DNA of 64,000 nucleotides from an uncultured Oscillospiraceae bacterium (GCA_900548355.1 URKR01000005.1:62001-126000); one strand, 5' to 3'; numbered from the stretch's first letter, positions 16,244-25,418 are shown. A program made the numbers and translations. The notes: generated by a model from the letters alone, not told the origin.

Positions 16244-18096
16244 AACCTTCACCCCTGGAAGATAAACCGAAACATCGAAACACCGGCGCCAGCCGCTGGC
16301 AGGTTCTGATGGACCAGCTGTCCATTCAGCGTACGGTGCGTTCCTGGCGGCGCAGGACGCGCAAGCAGGCCCGCCGGCATAAGCTGAGCCGGCTGATAGA
16401 GCGGCTGCCCCATGCCAGGCTGATTGGAGATATTCTGTACCAGATTGGTTTCTGGTTTGAGTATATGCTGATCTGTGCCGGCCGCAGCGTTATGAAAACA
16501 TGCAGGGCTGTCGCCATGCAGGCGGGCCGGCTGATGTTGCTGATCCTGCGGCCGTTCCTGCTGGGGATTATCACCCTATGGACCGACCTGACCGAGCCGT
16601 TTCGCCGGTTCAGATCCGGCATGCGGCATATCGGTGAACTTTCGGAAGTTTTGCCGACGGAGAGCGACCGTGAGATTCGCAAAGAAAAGTTCCGGTATTT
16701 TCGCCGCGGCACAAAACTGTATTTGCCGGTGGCGCTTAATGCGTTGTCCTACCTGCTGCCGGTTGCGGCGTGTGCTGCGCTTGTCTATATTGTTCACAAC
16801 CAGCTGAATAACCAGTACATACTGGAAGTGCAGGTCGGCGGTGAAACGGTTGGTTTTGTTTCAAGCGAGCAGGTGTTTGAAAATGCCAGCGACGATGTGC
16901 AGAACCGCATCAACACTGCAAAAAGCGTGATGGAGGCCAGCGGCAATACGACCACGGACGATCAGTGGTCGATTGAGCCGAGTTATACCCTTACAGTGGG
17001 TACCCAGACCATGACCGAAGGAGAGGTGGCGAACGCCATTCTGAGCACGACCAGTGCTGAGGTGACGGAAGGAACCGCCGTGTATGTAGATGGGAACCTG
17101 CAGTTTATTCTCAATGACGGCGACCATCTGCGGGCTTATCTCGAGGCCATCAAAGCGCCCTATGAACAGTCTTCTGATTCCGATGCGCGGGTAAGTTTTG
17201 TACATGACATCTCTTTGGTGGATGGCGTATATCTGCAAAACTCGCTGACCACCTATGAGGAGGTTCTGCGGGCGCTCAATGAAGGCGGCGGTACGCAGAC
17301 CTATACGGCTGCGGCAGGCGATACGGTTCAGACCGTGCTGGACGCAAGCGGCGTTTCCTGGGATTCGCTGGCTGCCCTGAACCCGGAATTGACCGATACC
17401 GAGCAGGAACTTGAAGAAGGCCAGCAGGTGATTACCGGTGTGGCTTCCCCGGACTTGCTGCAGGTGAAAGTGATTGTGCGGGACAGCTATACGAGCGAAA
17501 TCCCCTACGACACAGTCGAAACTGAGAGCAGCGATTATGACTTCGGCGAGACGGTTGTCACAACCGAAGGCCAAAACGGCCTGCAGGAAATCACGCAGGA
17601 TCTGACCTATATTGACGGCACCTTGACCGAAATCAGTACGGTATCGGTTGAAACGCTGATTGAGCCGGTGACCGAATATATAACCCGGGGCACCCACCTG
17701 CAGAGCGGTATGACCGCCAGCTATGGCACCGGGGAATGGATGTGGCCGGTGCCGCAGTATACCTATGTAAGCCGCTGGATGAGTTCTTACCACAATGGCG
17801 CTGATATCTGTGCGCCTTATGGTACGCCGATCTATGCCTCGGATTCGGGCGAGGTTGTTACGGCCGGCTCCCATTGGAGTTATGGCAACTATGTTGTGAT
17901 TGACCATGGGAACGGCTGGACCACGCTTTACGGGCATATGTCGGCCTTGGGATGCAGTGTGGGGCAGGCGGTTGAGCGCGGTGACATCATTGGTTATGTG
18001 GGGTCCACCGGTGTTTCCACCGGCAACCACTGCCATTTTGAGATGCGGCACAACGGCGCGCTGGTCAGCGCCCAGAGTTTCTTTAGCGGTATGTAA
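16240..18096 (+). CDS. Membrane-anchored M23 peptidase with LysM and G5 domains
   Basis: A 618-residue cell-wall hydrolase. A highly basic cytoplasmic N-terminus (about 155 residues) precedes a transmembrane helix near residues 157-185. The extracellular part carries a LysM domain around 353-397 (YTAAAGDTVQTVLDASGVSWDSLAALNPEL), a G5 domain around 404-485, and a C-terminal M23 domain. The zinc ligands are present: HNGAD (H518, D522) and HCH (H597, H599), so the enzyme should be an active endopeptidase or glycyl-type hydrolase on peptidoglycan. The start is TTG overlapping the previous stop, with GGAAAGGAG. This layout resembles proteins required for engulfment or cell separation, but the specific role is not shown. 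Confidence 0.9.
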   Translation: MKPSPLEDKPKHRNTGASRWQVLMDQLSIQRTVRSWRRRTRKQARRHKLSRLIERLPHARLIGDILYQIGFWFEYMLICAGRSVMKTCRAVAMQAGRLMLLILRPFLLGIITLWTDLTEPFRRFRSGMRHIGELSEVLPTESDREIRKEKFRYFRRGTKLYLPVALNALSYLLPVAACAALVYIVHNQLNNQYILEVQVGGETVGFVSSEQVFENASDDVQNRINTAKSVMEASGNTTTDDQWSIEPSYTLTVGTQTMTEGEVANAILSTTSAEVTEGTAVYVDGNLQFILNDGDHLRAYLEAIKAPYEQSSDSDARVSFVHDISLVDGVYLQNSLTTYEEVLRALNEGGGTQTYTAAAGDTVQTVLDASGVSWDSLAALNPELTDTEQELEEGQQVITGVASPDLLQVKVIVRDSYTSEIPYDTVETESSDYDFGETVVTTEGQNGLQEITQDLTYIDGTLTEISTVSVETLIEPVTEYITRGTHLQSGMTASYGTGEWMWPVPQYTYVSRWMSSYHNGADICAPYGTPIYASDSGEVVTAGSHWSYGNYVVIDHGNGWTTLYGHMSALGCSVGQAVERGDIIGYVGSTGVSTGNHCHFEMRHNGALVSAQSFFSGM

Positions 18097-18199
18097 CGGC
18101 ATGCAACACTCTGACCAAAAGAAATTTGCCGGCGCCAGAGTTTTTGCCCAAACTATGCAAATACTAAACCCGGTACTTTTCAAATGAAACTGCAAGGTG

Positions 18200-18351
18200 T
18201 ATAATAATTAGAATGAGCGTGGCTTGGTTTGCCTCCAGGGAGGCCGAGCCGCCGGGAGCTGAACCGCTGCGTTTTTTGCGGTCGGTACAGCCCTTCCGCC
18301 CTGACCCTGACAGGGGCAGAGACTGCGGTCAACGCAAAGGAGCGTCACCAC
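18200..18351 (+). promoter_or_regulatory. Structured 5' leader of murA
   Basis: A TATAAT (18200-18205) with a weak -35 (TTTTCA, 18177-18182, 17-bp spacer) starts a leader of about 145 nt. The leader contains a strong hairpin (GCCTCC/GGAGGC nested in GGCTTGG/CCGAGCC, about 18223-18253), a second one (ACCGC/GCGGT around a T6 run), and CCCTG/CAGGGG-type pairing near 18300. No known riboswitch was recognised. Confidence 0.45.
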
Positions 18352-19635
18352 TTGGAAAAGTTTGTTATTCGTGGAGGCAAGGCCCTTTCGGGCGATGTTC
18401 TCATCGGCGGTGCCAAAAATGCCGCTGTTGCCATCCTGCCGGCCACTATTCTGGCAGCGGACAAGTGTCTGATTGAAAACCTGCCCTGTATCAGCGATGT
18501 GATGGCATCCCTGCAGATCCTGAGCGAGCTTGGGGCAGGCATCCGCATGATCAGCAAAAATACCTATGAAATTGATACCACCCACATTGACTGCACCGAG
18601 GTTTCCAATGAACTTTCGCGGCAGATGCGGGCAAGCTATTACTTTCTGGGCGCGCTGCTCGGCCGGTTCGGAGCCGGGCAGGTGGCGATGCCCGGCGGGT
18701 GCAACCTGGGCCCGCGGCCGATCGATCAGCATCTGAAAGCATTCACTGCGCTGGGGGCATCCGATTCGGTAGAATATGGAATGATCCGCGTTCATTCCGA
18801 TCATCTGACCGGCGGCCACGTCTTTTTTGACACGGTATCGGTTGGTGCAACAATGAATGCGATGCTGGCGGCCGTGATGGCGGACGGGCAGACGATCCTT
18901 GAGAATGTCGCCCGCGAGCCGCATATTGTGGATCTTGCCAACTGTTTGAATATGATGGGGGCGGATATTCACGGGGCCGGTACCGATGTGATTAAAATCC
19001 GGGGCGTGAAACAACTGCATGGCTGTCATTATTCGATCATCCCGGATCAAATTGAAGCCGGCAGCTATATGGTTGCTGCAGCTATTACCAAAGGGGATGT
19101 GATGCTGCACAACGTCATTCCCAAACATATGGAACCGATTTCGGCCAAGTTGCGCGCCGCCGGCTGTGTGGTGGAGGAGTTTGACGATACAATGCGGATC
19201 ACCCGTACCGGCCCGCTGAAGCCCCTTAAGATCAAAACGATGCCCCACCCCGGCTTTCCGACCGATATGCAGCCGTTGATGACGGTTTTGCTCTGCCTTG
19301 CCGAAGGTACCTCTATTGTGACAGAAGGCATCTGGGAAAACCGTTTCCGCTATGTGGATGAATTGATCCGCATGGGCGCAAGCATTCAGGTGGACGGCCA
19401 GGTGGCGGTTATTGAAGGCGTCAAGAAGCTGAGCCCCGCGCCGCTGCGCGCACTGGATTTGCGTGCCGGGGCGGCCATGGTCATGGCGGCCCTTGCGGCG
19501 GATGGCGTCAGCGAAATTGACGAAACCGCGCATATTGAGCGCGGCTATGAGAATATTGTGGAAAAGCTGCAGGCGCTCGGCGCAGACATCCGCCGTGTGG
19601 ATACACCTGTGAACGCCGTTACCCGCGCAATGTGA
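18352..19635 (+). CDS. murA: UDP-N-acetylglucosamine 1-carboxyvinyltransferase (MurA)
   Basis: A 427-residue enzyme transferring enolpyruvate from PEP to UDP-GlcNAc, the first committed step of peptidoglycan synthesis in the cytosol. The N-terminus EKFVIRGGKALSGDVLIGGAKNAAVAILPATILA is characteristic. The catalytic loop MPGGCNLGPRPIDQH contains the essential cysteine (Cys117), so the enzyme should be fosfomycin-sensitive in principle. TTG at 18352 with AAAGGAG upstream gives the standard length; upstream in-frame codons at 18229 have no conserved sequence. It is followed closely by the metallohydrolase and rlmH. Firmicutes often have two murA copies; which paralogue this is cannot be told. 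Confidence 0.96.
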   Translation: MEKFVIRGGKALSGDVLIGGAKNAAVAILPATILAADKCLIENLPCISDVMASLQILSELGAGIRMISKNTYEIDTTHIDCTEVSNELSRQMRASYYFLGALLGRFGAGQVAMPGGCNLGPRPIDQHLKAFTALGASDSVEYGMIRVHSDHLTGGHVFFDTVSVGATMNAMLAAVMADGQTILENVAREPHIVDLANCLNMMGADIHGAGTDVIKIRGVKQLHGCHYSIIPDQIEAGSYMVAAAITKGDVMLHNVIPKHMEPISAKLRAAGCVVEEFDDTMRITRTGPLKPLKIKTMPHPGFPTDMQPLMTVLLCLAEGTSIVTEGIWENRFRYVDELIRMGASIQVDGQVAVIEGVKKLSPAPLRALDLRAGAAMVMAALAADGVSEIDETAHIERGYENIVEKLQALGADIRRVDTPVNAVTRAM

Positions 19636-19647
19636 CAGGGGCGGCAA

Positions 19648-20436
19648 ATGGCATTATTTACAACACTTTATTCGGGTTCCTCCGGAAATTGCGGCCTGGT
19701 GCTGCAGGATGGGCGGTACCTGCTGATTGACATGGGTAAAAGCTGCCGCACCACGTTGCGTGCGCTGAAAAGCCTGGGGTTGGCGGTTTCCGACTGCGAA
19801 GGAATCTTGATTACGCATGAGCATGCGGATCATGTCAGCGGGTTGGATACCTTTCTCAAACATTACAGTGTGCCGGTCTTTGCCGGCGCCGATACGCTGG
19901 ATGCGCTTGATTCCCGCGGGGTGATTCCGCCCGCCGTGGATGCGGTGGCGATTGACGGCCGCACAGAAGAGATCGGCGGCTTTATGGTACATGCCTTTCC
20001 CACCAGCCACGATGTGCCATGTTGCGGGTACCGCATCCGAACGAGGGACGGCCATACAATGGCCCTGGCAACCGACCTTGGGATTGTGACGCCGGTGGTG
20101 GCGCAAAATCTGGCTGGCTGCGACCTTGTGGCGCTTGAGGCAAACTATGATGCGTTCAGCCTGCATGGCGGCCCGTACCCCTACTACCTCAAGGTGCGGA
20201 TTGCGAGCGATCGCGGCCATTTGGACAACAAGGCCTGTGCGGCTGAGATTTTGGAATTGATTCAGGATGGCTGTAAAAAGTTTGCGCTTTGCCACCTTAG
20301 CCAGACAAACAACAGCCCTGAGCTGGCAATGACCACTGTATATAACGTTTTGCTTTCGGCGGGGGTCCAGCCCGGGCGGGATGCCGTTATCCAGGCAATG
20401 TGTCGCAACGAGGTCAGCCCGTACATAGAATTTTGA
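19648..20436 (+). CDS. MBL-fold metallo-hydrolase, WalJ/YycJ-like
   Basis: A 262-residue metallo-beta-lactamase-fold protein. It starts with FTTLYSGSSGNCGLVLQDGRYLLIDMGKSCR, which is characteristic of the YycJ/WalJ family. The metal-binding motif HEHADH (residues 57-62) and later histidines (TSHD, DRGHLDN) are present. In Bacillus the gene lies in the walRK-yycHIJ operon near rlmH and is linked to cell-wall homeostasis and DNA maintenance. Here it lies 12 bases after murA and shortly before rlmH. The biochemical substrate (possibly a nuclease or phosphodiesterase activity) is not certain. Confidence 0.9.
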   Translation: MALFTTLYSGSSGNCGLVLQDGRYLLIDMGKSCRTTLRALKSLGLAVSDCEGILITHEHADHVSGLDTFLKHYSVPVFAGADTLDALDSRGVIPPAVDAVAIDGRTEEIGGFMVHAFPTSHDVPCCGYRIRTRDGHTMALATDLGIVTPVVAQNLAGCDLVALEANYDAFSLHGGPYPYYLKVRIASDRGHLDNKACAAEILELIQDGCKKFALCHLSQTNNSPELAMTTVYNVLLSAGVQPGRDAVIQAMCRNEVSPYIEF

Positions 20437-20484
20437 GAAAACGCGCCGCGCGCCGTACCATTTTGGGGTATGACGCGCGTTTTC
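20437..20484 (+). terminator. Hairpin between walJ-like gene and rlmH
   Basis: GAAAACGCGC (20437-20446) pairs with GCGCGTTTTC (20475-20484); the loop can form an additional GTACC/GGTA stem. It begins directly after the stop codon and ends 26 bases before the rlmH ATG. It may be a partial terminator or a processing site. Confidence 0.55.
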
Positions 20485-20510
20485 ATACAGCAAGACAAAG
20501 AAGGGGGACT

Positions 20511-20996
20511 ATGCAAAATATTGATTTGATCTGTGTGGGAAAGCTCAATGCGAGCTATTTTGCTGAAGGGGTGGCGGAATATCAAAAGCGCCTGGGCGGG
20601 TTCTGCCGATTTCGTATTTTGGAATTGCCCGAAGCGCCGCTGCCGGATAAAAATGTGAATCAGGCCCAGATTGACAAGGCACTGGAAAAGGAGGGCAAAG
20701 CAATTTTGGCGGCGGTGCGCAAAGGCGCCTGCCTTGTGGCGCTGTGTGTGGAAGGCAAACAGGTTTCCAGTGAGGAACTGGCTGCTATGATCGCCCGGCG
20801 CGCCGGCAGCGGGGCCGGGGATATGGCTTTTGTGGTTGGCTCTTCGCATGGTTTGTCACCTGCCGTCAAAGCGGCCGCGCAAGCAAAAGTTTCGCTTGGG
20901 CGTATCACATTGCCCCACCAATTGGCCCGTCTTGTGCTTGTTGAACAACTTTACCGTGCCTGTACGATCAATGCGGGTATGAAGTATCATAAGTAA
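20511..20996 (+). CDS. rlmH: 23S rRNA (pseudouridine1915-N3)-methyltransferase RlmH
   Basis: A 161-residue SPOUT methyltransferase that methylates pseudouridine 1915 in helix 69 of 23S rRNA on assembled ribosomes. Diagnostic sequences are DLICVGKL at the N-terminus, FVVGSSHGLSPAV (SAM-binding knot) and ITLPHQLARLVLVEQLYRACTINAGMKYHK at the C-terminus, which matches family ends almost exactly. The start at 20511 follows AAGAAGGGGG. Its length is the normal ~159 residues. Confidence 0.97.
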   Translation: MQNIDLICVGKLNASYFAEGVAEYQKRLGGFCRFRILELPEAPLPDKNVNQAQIDKALEKEGKAILAAVRKGACLVALCVEGKQVSSEELAAMIARRAGSGAGDMAFVVGSSHGLSPAVKAAAQAKVSLGRITLPHQLARLVLVEQLYRACTINAGMKYHK

Positions 20997-21043
20997 AACC
21001 CACAAAGCCCCACCGGCTTAAGCCGGTGGGGCTTTGTGGGTTT
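20996..21043. terminator. Bidirectional terminator, 48-bp perfect palindrome
   Basis: Twenty-four bases on each side are exactly complementary with no unpaired centre. The left arm starts AAACCCACAAAG and the right arm ends CTTTGTGGGTTT. It overlaps the last base of the rlmH stop codon and serves the convergent hydrogenase gene too. Confidence 0.88.
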
Positions 21044-21078
21044 GGGCGAACACCCGAAAGAGAAAGGAGCCGGAAATA

Positions 21079-22602
21079 TCAGTATTTCAAAGCTTCCAGA
21101 TTCTCGCAATAGGGGTTGTCCACGGCATTGGTCATCGGGGCCTGCGCCTTGTATTTGGTCAGCATGGCGGCGCTGCGCGCAGGATCAGCCAGGGTGCCGG
21201 CGCCAGCAATGCAGCCGCCGGGGCAGGCCATGCCTTCCAGCAGGTAGCCGTTGTACTTACCGGCTTTGGCCATCATCATCATCTTGCGGCAGTCTGCCAG
21301 ACCCTGGGCCGAAGCAACCTTAACCTCACGGTCAGGGTCGATCTTATGGATCGCGTTGACCACAGCCTGTGCTACGCCACCCGAAACGGCAAAGCCGCGG
21401 CCGTCGCCGCTCGCTTCGTCAAAGTTGTCGTTGGGGTCATCCGGCAGAGACTTGAAGTCAACTTCCTTCGCCTCAAACAAGCCCATCAACTCTTCAAAGG
21501 TCAGCACAAAATCGACCTCGCTGCGGACGGAACGACGGCTGGCTTCCAGCTTTTTGGCCGAGCAGGGGCCAACAAAGCAGATGCGGGCGTCTTTGTCCTT
21601 CTTCTTGATCAGGCGGGCGGTGAGAACCATCGGGGTCATTGTCATGCTGATGCATTCAGCATAATCGGGGAAGAGTTTCTTGGCCATTACGCTCCAGGCA
21701 GGGCAGCAGGAAGTGCCCATGAAGGGGAGCTTTTCGGGAACTTCTTTCATGAAGTCCTTGGCTTCGTCGATTGTGCACAGGTCGGCGCCGATCGCAACTT
21801 CCGAAATACCGGCGAAGCCGAGCATCTTCATGGCTTCACGCAGCTTGGCCGGGGTCATACCGGGGAACTGGTTGACAAAGGCCGGCGCGACAATAGCAAT
21901 CACGCGGTCACCCCGCTTGATCGAACGGATCAGCTGGAAAATCTGCCCCTTGTCGGCAATTGCGCCAAACGGGCAGTTGACCAGGCACATACCGCAAGAT
22001 ACGCACTTGCTGTAATCAATCTCAGCGCGGCCATATTTATCCGAATGGATGGCATCCATGCCGCAGGCCTTGGCGCAGGGACGCTCGGTGCGGACAATGG
22101 CATTGTACGGGCAGGTGGCAACGCAGCGGCCGCACTTGATGCACAGGCTCTGGTCGATGTGGCTGCGGCCGTTGACAAAGCTGATCGCCTTTTTCGGGCA
22201 GACTTCCTGGCAGGGGTGCGCCAGACAGCCCTGGCACATCTCGGTTACACGGATAACCTTTTCAGGGCATTTGTTGCAGGCAAACTTGATAACGTTGATG
22301 AGCGGCGGTTCATAGTACTTTTCGGCAATCACGCTCTCTTCCAGGCCTTCGGCCGCCGAGACGCTCTCGTCAATCGGGCGCAGGGAAAGGCCCATCGCCA
22401 GGCGGATACGCTCCGAAACAATCGCTCTCTCCAAGAAGATGCTGCTGCGCAGCGAACGTTCCTCACCAGGAATGATCTCATAGGGCAGGCTGTGCATCAG
22501 ATAGTCGAAATCGATCATATCATCGACTTCATAGGCCATCCGCGCCACCTCGGTGAATACCTTGCGGCGGATGTCTGTGACAGGGGTATAAATACCTCTC
22601 AT
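21079..22602 (-). CDS. [FeFe] hydrogenase, group B-like
   Basis: A 507-residue iron hydrogenase. N-terminal cysteine-rich segments (residues 109-135, 154-180, 200-210) include ferredoxin-like CIKCGRCVATCP and CVSCGMCLVNCP clusters. The H-cluster motifs are TSCCPAW (297-303), VGPCSAKKLEA (344-354) and EGMACPGGCIAGAGT (456-470). Alanine in TSCCPAW and the VSGGVAQA segment fit the group B type and not the well-studied group A enzymes. It reversibly reduces protons to H2, probably with ferredoxin, in fermentation. The start at 22602 has AAGGAGAG upstream; in-frame codons further up lack one. No maturation genes or partner subunits are nearby. Confidence 0.93.
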   Translation of the reverse strand: MRGIYTPVTDIRRKVFTEVARMAYEVDDMIDFDYLMHSLPYEIIPGEERSLRSSIFLERAIVSERIRLAMGLSLRPIDESVSAAEGLEESVIAEKYYEPPLINVIKFACNKCPEKVIRVTEMCQGCLAHPCQEVCPKKAISFVNGRSHIDQSLCIKCGRCVATCPYNAIVRTERPCAKACGMDAIHSDKYGRAEIDYSKCVSCGMCLVNCPFGAIADKGQIFQLIRSIKRGDRVIAIVAPAFVNQFPGMTPAKLREAMKMLGFAGISEVAIGADLCTIDEAKDFMKEVPEKLPFMGTSCCPAWSVMAKKLFPDYAECISMTMTPMVLTARLIKKKDKDARICFVGPCSAKKLEASRRSVRSEVDFVLTFEELMGLFEAKEVDFKSLPDDPNDNFDEASGDGRGFAVSGGVAQAVVNAIHKIDPDREVKVASAQGLADCRKMMMMAKAGKYNGYLLEGMACPGGCIAGAGTLADPARSAAMLTKYKAQAPMTNAVDNPYCENLEALKY

Positions 22603-22679
22603 TGCGTCTACTCTCCTTAATACGCAGATTGGGGGCCGCATCACGTCCCGTTTGCATGATCCTTTTGCCTCCTATTCAA

Positions 22680-22708
22680 ATAGTACCAAGAATGATGCGG
22701 TTTGGCAA
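22680..22708 (-). promoter_or_regulatory. Promoter of the [FeFe] hydrogenase
   Basis: On the minus strand: TTGCCA (22703-22708), a 17-bp spacer, TACTAT (22680-22685). The transcript would have about 70 nt of leader. Confidence 0.68.
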
Positions 22709-22749
22709 GGGGGAAAAAGGCAAAAAGACAGCCAAAACCGAAAAAACGA

Positions 22750-24078
22750 TCATGATTTGCCGGTTTCAGCCAAAGAGGCCGCGAGCAAAGCGGCTTTGGC
22801 GCGCTGGCCGTCCCATTCGCCGATGCATACAGGCACAATGTCGCCGCTCTGATGGCCGGGCGCCTGTACCACAACCGGAAGGTACTGCCGGGTATAGCCG
22901 GTAAAAAGCGTGGCGGAAAGCGGCGTTTCCAACAGCACTTCGGCGTGCATGCCCCGCATGCCGGCGGCAACATCGGCCCGCACGGCTTCCACGGCTTCTC
23001 CCATACGGCGGCTGCGCGCTTCCTTCTCATGTTCCGGGATCTGGTCGGGGAAGTCGTAGGCCGCGGTACCCCTCCTGCGCGAATAGGGAAAGACGTGCAC
23101 TTTCAAAAAGCGCTGCGCGCTGACGAAACGCAGGCTCTGTTCAAAATCCTCCTCGGTCTCGCCGGGAAAGCCGACGATCACGTCGGTGGTCAGGCTGAGG
23201 TTTTCGTCACCGAAGGCCTCGCGCAGCCGTGTGGCAATCGCAGCATATTGTTCCGCCGTGTATGGCCGGCGCATGGCGCGCAAGGTCTTGCTGCAGCCGC
23301 TTTGCAGGCTCAGGTGGAACTGCGGGCACAACTTTTTGACCGCTGCCAGCCGGCGAATGTCCGATTCGCTCAGCATATCAGGGTCAAGGCTGCCCAGCCG
23401 GATGCGCTCGATCCCTTCGACACCGGCGGCGTGTTCCACGAGTTCTGCCAGCCCGGTGCCGGTATCGCTGCCATAACTTGGCAGGCTGATGGCGGTCAGC
23501 ACAACCTCACGGTAACCGGCTGCGGCCAGACGCCGCAACTCATCCAGGATGCTCGCTTCGCTGCGACTGCGCACCGGGCCGCGGGCGCGGGGAATTACAC
23601 AGTAAGCGCAGCGGCGGTTGCAGCCATCCTCTACTTTGACAAAGGCACGGGTGTGCTCGGCAAAACGATCCATCGGCAGTTCTTCAAATTGTTCGCCTTT
23701 CTGATGGGGGCGGATATCGACGATCCGCTCGGCGTTCCCTTCCAGCAGCTGCTGCACATGGGACAAAATTGCATGCCGGTTGCCGGACCCTGTCACAATG
23801 TCGGCTTCCTCAACTTTTGCCGCTTCCTCGGGAAAGGCCTGTGGGTAACAACCGGTCAGCACGGTTATGGCGCCGGGGTGTTCCCTTTTTTGGCGGCGAA
23901 GCCATTTCCGGCTTTTTTGATCGCCGAAATTTGTGACGGTACAACTGTTGACAATATAAACGTCGGCCTCTTCTCCGGCGGCGGCGACGGTGTAACCGCT
24001 TGATTCAAACAGCTGCGCCAGCGCGCCGGTTTCGTTTTGGTTGACTTTGCAGCCAAGCGTATAAAAGCTGACCCGCAT
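22750..24078 (-). CDS. mtaB: tRNA t6A37 methylthiotransferase MtaB
   Basis: A 442-residue radical-SAM enzyme that adds a methylthio group to t6A37 of ANN-decoding tRNAs. The N-terminal UPF0004 domain has the three cluster cysteines C10 (LGCKVNQ), C46 (NSCTVTN) and C77 (LTGCYPQ). The radical-SAM cysteines are C153, C157 and C160 (GCNRRCAYC). A C-terminal TRAM-like segment follows. KVNQNE and NSCTVTNFGDQKSR are diagnostic for MtaB instead of MiaB or RimO. ATG 24078 gives the canonical MRVSFYTLGCK start; an ATG 12 bases upstream is possible. It lies downstream of no obvious operon partner and is separate from the hydrogenase promoter. Confidence 0.94.
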   Translation of the reverse strand: MRVSFYTLGCKVNQNETGALAQLFESSGYTVAAAGEEADVYIVNSCTVTNFGDQKSRKWLRRQKREHPGAITVLTGCYPQAFPEEAAKVEEADIVTGSGNRHAILSHVQQLLEGNAERIVDIRPHQKGEQFEELPMDRFAEHTRAFVKVEDGCNRRCAYCVIPRARGPVRSRSEASILDELRRLAAAGYREVVLTAISLPSYGSDTGTGLAELVEHAAGVEGIERIRLGSLDPDMLSESDIRRLAAVKKLCPQFHLSLQSGCSKTLRAMRRPYTAEQYAAIATRLREAFGDENLSLTTDVIVGFPGETEEDFEQSLRFVSAQRFLKVHVFPYSRRRGTAAYDFPDQIPEHEKEARSRRMGEAVEAVRADVAAGMRGMHAEVLLETPLSATLFTGYTRQYLPVVVQAPGHQSGDIVPVCIGEWDGQRAKAALLAASLAETGKS

Positions 24079-24211
24079 AGATTCTTCCATCCTTTTTGAA
24101 ATTGTTTGCCTTTATTATACGGGAAAACGGCGAAGAGCACAAGCAGCCATATTCAGGCCGGCCGCCGCATAAAATGCCGTAACAGCCTGTGAGAAGAGGG
24201 AGGAACCTGCC

Positions 24212-25414
24212 ATGATAAAAAAGATCTTTGCGCTGGCGGTGTGCTGGGCAGTGTGTTTAGCCGCAGTGCTGCCGGCGCGGGCGCTGGATGTTACGCCTGC
24301 CAACGACACAACTTTTGACCTGCCGTGTCAGGCTGCGATCCTGATCGATCAGGATTCCGGCACGGTACTTTATGAAAAGAACGCCGATGAGCAGCGGCCC
24401 ATTGCTTCCATTACCAAGGTGATGACGTTGCTTCTGACCTTTGAAGCGCTGGAAAACGGACGGATCGCACGGGATGAGTACGTTCCGGTTTCGGAGCATG
24501 CCTACAGCATGGGCGGCAGCCAGATTTGGCTGGAACCAGGCGAGAAGATGACGCTGGACGATATGCTCAAGGCAATCTGCATTTCAAGCGCCAATGATGC
24601 GGCGGTGGCGGTAGCAGAGTATGTCGGCGGCAGCGAGGCCGCCTTTGTGGCGGCAATGAATGAAAAAGCCGCTGCACTTGGCATGACCAACACCCATTTT
24701 GAAAATGCATGCGGGTTGGATGCGCCGGGACATCTTTCCAGCGCGCGTGATGTTGCGATCATGAGCCGAGAAATGCTGCTGCACCATGCCGAGGTGGCGG
24801 ATTACTGCACAATCTGGACCGATACGCTGCGCGGCGGGGAAACACAGCTTGTCAACACCAACAAACTGCTGCAGCGCTACAACGGCATCACCGGGCTGAA
24901 AACCGGCACAACCGGCCAGGCGGGGGTCTGCATTTCGGCCAGCGCTGAGAGGGACGGCCTCCGGCTGATTGCGGTGGTGCTGGGGGCGGCTTCGGGGGAG
25001 GAGCGCTTTGAGGCGGCCACTGCGCTGCTTGATTACGGGTTTGCCTACTTTGAAAACGTGCAGGCGCCGCTGCCGCAGGACGCACCCCGGCAGATTGCCG
25101 TTACCCATGGCATGGAAACCGCCATTGACCTGGAATACACAACGCCTGGGCAGTATCTGATGTACCGCGGGCAAAACGCTTCGCTGCGCACCGAAATTGA
25201 ATTGCCGCAGAACCTGGCGGCACCGGTGCAGGCGGGACAACAGGTTGGAACCGTGAAAGTTTTGTGCGAGGAGGAAGAGGTGGACTCCTGCCCGATTCTG
25301 GCATCGGGTGACGTAGCGGCGCGTAGTTTTGCTGGTTGCTTTTGTCGGCTTGCCGAGGCGCTTCGCCCGGAATGCGAAAATTTTGTGCAAAACATAGGAA
25401 GTGAAGGGCGTTAA
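24212..25414 (+). CDS. D-alanyl-D-alanine carboxypeptidase (S11 family, DacF/PBP5-like)
   Basis: A 400-residue penicillin-binding protein. A signal peptide covers residues 1-25 (ending PARALD). The active-site motifs are S66-I-T-K69 (IASITKVMT), S126-A-N128 and K230-T-G232, all intact. A PBP5-type C-terminal beta domain occupies about 280-365. It trims the terminal D-Ala from peptidoglycan stem peptides outside the membrane. The C-terminus (SFAGCFCRLAEALRPECENF) is only weakly amphipathic compared with the usual anchor helix, so membrane attachment is uncertain. Related DacF proteins act in sporulation, but nothing here fixes that role. Confidence 0.92.
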   Translation: MIKKIFALAVCWAVCLAAVLPARALDVTPANDTTFDLPCQAAILIDQDSGTVLYEKNADEQRPIASITKVMTLLLTFEALENGRIARDEYVPVSEHAYSMGGSQIWLEPGEKMTLDDMLKAICISSANDAAVAVAEYVGGSEAAFVAAMNEKAAALGMTNTHFENACGLDAPGHLSSARDVAIMSREMLLHHAEVADYCTIWTDTLRGGETQLVNTNKLLQRYNGITGLKTGTTGQAGVCISASAERDGLRLIAVVLGAASGEERFEAATALLDYGFAYFENVQAPLPQDAPRQIAVTHGMETAIDLEYTTPGQYLMYRGQNASLRTEIELPQNLAAPVQAGQQVGTVKVLCEEEEVDSCPILASGDVAARSFAGCFCRLAEALRPECENFVQNIGSEGR

Positions 25415-25418
25415 ACGC

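Noticed and set aside
18208..19647. 479-codon open frame on the minus strand
   Set aside because: Antisense to murA with its intact catalytic cysteine.
21034..22620. 528-codon open frame on the plus strand
   Set aside because: Antisense to the [FeFe] hydrogenase, whose motifs are complete; no ribosome-binding site or recognisable protein features.
22852..24003. 383-codon open frame on the plus strand
   Set aside because: Antisense to mtaB, which has all cluster cysteines; composition is that of a shadow frame.
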